Assembly (NCBI RefSeq): GCF_000165425.1
Contig: NW_001799620.1
Location: 197,202-261,201, forward strand
DNA: 64,000 nt
Reading direction: 5' to 3'
Source of the DNA: Paramecium tetraurelia
Taxonomy: Eukaryota; Ciliophora; Oligohymenophorea; Peniculida; Parameciidae
The translations under genes were made by a program, and so were the position numbers. Each line of letters starts with the position of its first letter. Positions within the stretch are counted from its first letter, which is position 1. Of the stretch, positions 58,292-64,000 are shown one piece after another. Under the pieces are notes generated by a model. The model saw only the letters and a list, made by a program, of their open reading frames with translations, was not told the origin of the DNA and did not search any database.

Positions 58292-61200
58292 TCATTTGAC
58301 AGTAAACTCTAACTTATCCAACAAACTCTCAAAATAAACCCAATTTAAACAAAACCAATAATAGCAAGATGAAGAGGATCAGCCCTCACTATACCTAAGC
58401 AAACAATATGACCATTCAAAACCCACATTTCTAAGGACTTTTCCCCAGTAACCAGTCGATTGTTAAGGAAGTGAAGATTTGCTGGCACCTACCATCCTTT
58501 CCAATATACTCTCTGCGGAACAAATAGTTTTTAAGTCAGATCATAAGAAACACTAATAACTAAACCATGGTTACGAGACCTCAAACATATCCTCTTCGTA
58601 AAACTCTGTAATAAATATCATATTTATCTATTTTATAGATGAGGTCTATTTTGGAAAGTAGAAAATGCAAATAAATCAATTAGGAAAAAGTAAAAATGAT
58701 CATAAACTAAATTAAAGTCAAATTGTTGAATTTAATACATTACTCAAAATATAATGACCCTTTATTAACAAAAGAATATTAGGAATGTAAAAATCTTTTT
58801 AATACTTTAGTGTCACCTTTTAAATATCATTACTTCACCATGTACATCTTTCTATCAACCACCATTTCGAATCTTCTGGCCTCAATTTTAATTCCCTTAA
58901 CACAATTCTTTGAGATTTCCTTACTATTTTAAATATTGTCTCAAATAATATTTGGATTTAACTTGATCACCATTTTATAAGATTTATTTTTTCAAAGAGG
59001 TCCTTACAAAATGTGTCGAGGGATCATCAAGGTCAACTATTCAGACGAATCAAAAAAACTACTAGATACGACTCGAATGCTACTTTTAATATTCAATAAC
59101 TTCTTTTAAATAGATCCCAATGTAAAATTGTTGACTATTTTACTAATGATGCTCCTCTCATTGTGGAGGTAGAATGAAAGTTTTGAAAACATATATCGGT
59201 CTACTCATCACTTCATTTTCATTTGTTAACTCTGGATTACAGTGATAGTGTCCTTTGTCTGCACTTACCAAGGTATTATGATTGAATAACTAGAGTTTTT
59301 ATTTTGGATGAAGACATGCCTTTATCCTACAGTATTGTATTGGCAATCTCCTTTCTTACTCACTGTTCGAACATTTGTAAGATTATTACACTTATACACT
59401 TTTAGCGATCGAGATTTCCAATCAAAACTCAGTCTTAATATCAATTTATATGATTCTATCGTATCTAAGTCTTGCCTACACTTCAATGATATTTTACATT
59501 TGGTTGAAACCAGACATAGAGATACAAGAGGAGAAGCAGAAATTGCTTAAAGGATTCGTTGAAAGATTTAGATAGAAATGTGAGAATGATGATCTCCTTA
59601 GGAGGTGTTACTCTTACCTTGAATTTCGAATAGATGTACATGAATTATTTCAACTTTAAAGGAAGATCTTAACAAAGCCAAAGATCAACTAACAAAAAAG
59701 CTGAGTCCAGATTTAGAAGATGAAATAGAACTATCCTTAAGGTCTATTATGATCGAAAAAATAGAATTAATGAATAGGTTTTCTCCACATTTTAAATAGT
59801 AACTATTATATGAAATAGAATAAGTGCAATTTAATCCAGAGGACAACATCATAATAGTATTAATATTATTAGTAACAAAAGGAACATTAAGCAGATGATT
59901 TAGGATTGTTCTACATCTTGAAAGGATAAGTGAAAGTGCGATTTTAAGGGTCCTCCTTTGGGACCAGTAAGAGAGAAGTGACTACCTTATCAGAAGGGTA
60001 GACATTTGGACAGTACTCCTTTATTACTGGAAATCCATCGAATATCAGCATTTTCAGCTCAGGATCAACTATTTTAATGAAATTGAAGAGATCCGATTTC
60101 ACTTCCATAATATCCAACTATCCTACTGATAATGAAATCTTTTGCACCATGAAGGACAATGCATTCTACAATCAGAAAATGTTCGAATGTTACTATTGCA
60201 AAATCAGAGGGCATTACATTGTGGAATGCAAACACATTCAGTATTTCCCCTAGAGATTAAACACCATAGAGAAACACTTATATACAGAGAAGTAGCAGAG
60301 AAGAAGTTGGAACAGAAAATTGCGTAAGTATTTTGCCTGGTAAGATCTAAGTTTAAATTAAGATAAAGCTAAACAATATGCTAACAAACAAAGTTAAGAA
60401 TAGATCTCTGATGAATTACCAGAAATCTCATAATTGCCTTATTCAGAAAGTACTTATCTTTAATAATCATAGATTAAACATATTAGTCGGTGAGTTTTGT
60501 TAGTAATTCTATGGGTCCGAAGAACTTGAGTCCCGAGTAATATCAATCTTACAGCAATGTAGAGAGTTGTGAATAATTTAATATAGACCAAGACATCTAA
60601 GATGAGTAAACTATCCCTTTCCAAGAACATTAGGTTAAGAGTAGTATTCGTAAGAATTCAAATAAGGCAACATTGAAAACAGCTGGATTTGCTATAGAAC
60701 CAAACATGATGAATAATTTATCAATGGCTGATAAGGATGATAAGGAAATCATAAATCAATTGGAGCATCAAATGAACAAAGAAAAAACAATTCTATATCA
60801 GACCTCCAGGAATTACAATACAAACAAATTGACTTTTCAGTTTTAGAAGGAATAATCATAATAAATTCATAGGGAAGATATCATCAAAACTGACTCATTT
60901 TAATAACAACAACAGTCATTGGCAATTTACTAATAACAATAAGCTTCAAATCTCAAGTAGTCTATCAGGTAGACTTCTAATAGATCTAACACTTATTCTA
61001 ATTCAATTTCGAAAGATATTTCAAACAATCCATCTTCCAATTCTAGATAAAATAGGTCTTAAAGATAATCTATGCAATCAAGTCAAGATAGAGTGATGGA
61101 ACAAACAGGGACCAGAAAATTGAATAGTTCTAAGTCTCTCACTAATGAGTAAAATAGAATCAATAATAACAAGAGTTTGAAGTCTTGTACTAAGAGCACT

Positions 61201-61496
61201 CCTAATCAAATGTCATAGTTTTAAGCTTTGACAAGTCCTGAGGTACAATTTATTTATAAGATTAGAACCAAGGGTATTACTTAAATGATGTATTATTTAA
61301 TAAATTCGAAAAAATGTGCGAATATAAGATTTACAATCCGCATAATAATTATAGTTAGGTAATAAACAGATATAAAAAATACATTGAATCGCAGAGTTAC
61401 AATAATTTTTGCAGGAAGAAACATTTGCCAAGTTCATCCTATTCTATAAGATGTTTTGTGGTATCAAAAATTAGAAGAGTGAAGAAATTAGTTTGA
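58251..61496 (+). CDS. Cyclic-nucleotide-gated-channel-like protein with zinc knuckle
   Basis: About 1019 residues if started at ATG 58251 (inside the end of the PRELI gene, other frame); introns of 31, 21, 37, 26, 25, 23 and 23 nt close the frame. An acidic N-terminus precedes six hydrophobic stretches (TMYIFLSTTISNLLASIL, ISLLFQILSQIIF, LLTILLMMLLSLW), a pore-like YPTVLYWQSPFLLTVRTF and SVLISIYMILSYLSLAYTSM. A C-linker (LLKGFVERFRQKCEN, RRCYSYLEF) leads to a cyclic nucleotide-binding domain (DDLGLFYILKGQVKVRF, SEGQTFGQYSFITG). Then CYYCKIRGHYIVEC, a CCHC zinc knuckle, and a long Ser/Gln/Asn tail. The S4 segment lacks regular arginines and the selectivity filter is not TVGYGD. Ciliates have many such channels in ciliary membranes. 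Confidence 0.7.
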
Positions 61497-61799
61497 ACTT
61501 CAAATTTATTTGATTGCTTTATATATATTTATTAATTTCAAAAGTTGGTGTAAAATTATTTTGGTCTTAAATTACTCTTAATTGGGTTTGGCTGCATTAT
61601 TGAAAATTATTGATGAATTATTCACTATCACATTTTAAGGTGATGTTTATTAAATTCGTCATTATGTATTTTTTGAACTTTTATATTTGAATTTTTGAAA
61701 ATGCTTTATAGATAAATATAAAATTAATTATATTTATGTTACAAAAGAACACAGGATAGTATCTTCTCAAAGAATTGTTGATCTTTTTGGCTCTCCTTT

Positions 61800-64000
61800 T
61801 AGGTATTGATTGTTGATAAAGAAGGATTGTATTAATCTCAAGGAATCGATTCAATTTTGCCAATCACCTTAAATTCGACAATTGTTTTAATCTACACGTA
61901 CTTTAAATACAAGAAGAGTACTCACATTAGGTAGATCTGGATAATAAAGATTGTGTTCATTCTAATTCAAATTTCAATAAATATTGAAATGTGCTAATTT
62001 TGCATGATAATTGTGCATTTGATTGAGGATGATATCATCCAAACATTCATTTTGAGCACAGTGTTTCTGATCAATCTAATTTAGGAATAGGAGAATAATT
62101 ATGTGACAGAAATTCCTTTCAATTTATTATATTTCTCTAATGTTCTATTTTTGTTTTGTTTTATGTTTCTGAAGTGGAAATCAGTTAAATCCGAAGATGA
62201 ATTGGTAGATCACACGTTCAAGATGAAATCGTTGGAATGTAAGTATTTGGTTATAATGTGCTATTTAGTAAAGGAGTCAATTAAAAATAGGGATTTGATA
62301 AGCAAATCAAATTAACAATAATCAGTGAGCTAAGAGATAAATGCTATAAAAATGGAATGCAATGATGATGAACTGGTATTATAGAATGTGGCTTGGATTC
62401 AAAACTAGTCTGCTTTAGTTTATAACAAAAAGCTAAACATAGTTTATTAGAATTTATTTTTAGGAAAATTACTTAGACAATCGAATTTAGATGAATAATA
62501 AACACAATAACAATCAAAGCCAGACTACGAAGAGTTGTTCCTTGATTGTCAGATTTTGGTTGGGAGTAAGGAGTTGATGGAAATCAATAGCAACAACAAT
62601 GATTAATCTATGAATAGTGAGTAATCAAATACATTAATAATTTCAAGTGGTTCCTTTTTGCTAAACAGAGTGAATGATTATCATAAATGCCGGATGAAGT
62701 CGAATCTGACCATCAGAGATCTGAGTATTTTGATGCAAAACGAGATCGATAAGTAGTTTAGTTGGAATTAAAAAGAGATGGCGGCCAAGCATGGTGACGT
62801 TGTTTAAATTGAGAAGCGATGTGTTCGATTTTGAGAATATCCAAATTAAGGCTTTTGTGAATAAGGTCAATGAATCCTCCTTTCTAATCTTCCTTTTTGA
62901 ACAGTAGCCTCCTCAACAAAAGAAGTATGACAACACTTAACCGATCATCAACATCTTTTCAACTTTTGTGCATGAATCTGTAAGTTATATTAATTGTATA
63001 TTAACTCTAATTTTGCTCACTCAACACGAGCATGAGAACACTCTCAAAATCTCACTCAAGCATCATTATTATATGCCTATGAGGATGATGAGTTTGAGAC
63101 ACATTCTATTCGTTAACAGTATGAGGGATTATATCTTTTTTATATCAAATTAGTTGTTTTTGAGAATCTCAGCATTCAAACTAAACGACTTGATCGAGGA
63201 ATTGTTGCTTATTTATGATGATAACTTAAAAATCAGAGATGTGAGTTTGACAACATCCATAGATTTGAGTGATAACAATCAGGTGATCTTCAGTGATTTA
63301 GATAGGGTAATATTGTGATTATTAAATTAGTTGAAATAAATCTTAGCATGTTTATTGACCTATTGTTTAAAATACACCTCTGCGTCACAATTAAAACTAG
63401 ATATCAAAAGTTATACTGTCAGTGGTATTATGGTATCTTTTAAAGACAGCATGATAGCCAGAGATGATAATACAAGAAAAGCCATATCTAATTTGGTTAG
63501 ACATCTCAATTCAACTCTCAAATTGAATTCATTTTATGATGTTGATCTTAACAACCCATTGGAACTATAGATTTGTGTGATTTTATGTTGGTAATTGTCG
63601 GGTACATTCAAAAGAGGTCTAGAATTTTTGTATGATAGTTAGGGATATGGCACTTTTACTTTTGTAATAGAATCCTAAACAAATTAAACAAGAATGCAAT
63701 CTCGTCAAGACACAGGTCCCATCAAGATATTAGGTTAAAGGAAATACTATGAAACATCACTATCTATGTTATTGGCTTAAGACAGCAGTGGTTACAGAGA
63801 TGAATCAAAGTAATTACTACATTATATTCTAGATATTTTTCTTTGACTTAGTTGTCAAAACAATTTTCAATGAAATTAGGAGATCCATTTGATGTGTAGA
63901 GTGCTTATTTCTCATAGATTTCAAGAATTAAATAGGATTCTTCGAATTCAAAATAGGTTTAAAATTCTGGATCAGTTCCTCGACAATCGAAGGAATAGAG
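61800..64000 (+). CDS. Histidine-kinase-like membrane protein, 3' end beyond window, 5' end uncertain
   Basis: The frame is open from about 61800 to the window edge apart from introns of 24 nt (near 63307) and 23 nt (near 63810). The start was not fixed; an upstream exon with a 26-nt intron around 61780-61805 is possible. Order: hydrophobic segments (SILPITLNSTIVLIY, ILIQISINIEMCQF, LLYFSNVLFLFCFMF), a PAS-like part (NVAWIQNQSALVYNKKL), a histidine dimerisation-like helix INIFSTFVHESVSYINCIL (His kept, R-T-P-L-N altered), and a degenerate ATPase domain (LKQILACLLTYCLKY, YGTFTFVIES). The D-x-G-x-G box is not recognisable, so ATP binding is doubtful. No receiver domain is seen before the end. 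Confidence 0.6.

Noticed and set aside
1-64000. CRISPR arrays, insertion sequences, rRNA or tRNA genes, prokaryotic operons
   Set aside because: None seen; the window is eukaryotic ciliate DNA with introns and reassigned stop codons.

Overview
The window reads as macronuclear DNA of a ciliate, most likely Paramecium. Three things point there. Long reading frames appear only if TAA and TAG are read as glutamine and TGA is the sole stop. Almost every gene is split by tiny GT...AG introns, mostly 18-33 nt with a few proposed at 34-39 nt. Genes are packed with very short gaps, in several cases 14-20 bp between start or stop codons. Reading only standard-code ORFs breaks nearly every gene into fragments; the gene models here were rebuilt by hand with code 6 and micro-introns, and most close exactly in frame.

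Layout. 0-5.4 kb: partial sterol-desaturase-like gene, two ciliary genes in tandem (SHIPPO-repeat protein and CFAP161), an endonuclease/exonuclease/phosphatase-family nuclease and an alpha/beta hydrolase, then a decayed cytochrome-b5-like remnant. 6-18.3 kb: two tandem paralogous 1.4-kaa multi-pass membrane proteins with a PAS-like region, a histidine-kinase-like protein and an orphan gene. 18.6-25 kb: a protein with a possible coilin-type N-terminus, a glutamine-rich coiled coil and two unknown genes. 25-31.8 kb: triple-domain adenylate kinase (disrupted), PKA catalytic subunit, mitochondrial chaperonin 10, CCT gamma (two single-base insertions) and an inositol polyphosphate kinase. 32-42 kb: CDK-like kinase, small unknown genes, a two-cNBD protein, a large TPR protein and a CDPK. 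42-51 kb: a 7.3-kb gene joining an FG-repeat nucleoporin region to a long helical region, facing an importin-alpha-like gene. 51-64 kb: coiled coil, ankyrin-AGC kinase fusion, RING/B-box protein, Q/N-rich protein, eIF4E, PRELI-family protein, cyclic-nucleotide-gated-channel-like protein with a zinc knuckle, and a second histidine-kinase-like gene cut by the window end.

Themes: many signalling components (PKA, CDPK, CDK-like, ankyrin-AGC, two histidine-kinase-like, cNBD and CNG proteins), ciliary structure genes, and nuclear transport. Most informative places for follow-up: the FG-nucleoporin/importin-alpha pair, the ankyrin-kinase fusion, the CNG channel with a CCHC knuckle, the two complementary degenerate histidine kinases, and the apparent frame lesions in the adenylate kinase and CCT genes. 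No tRNA, rRNA, CRISPR array or transposon was recognised.
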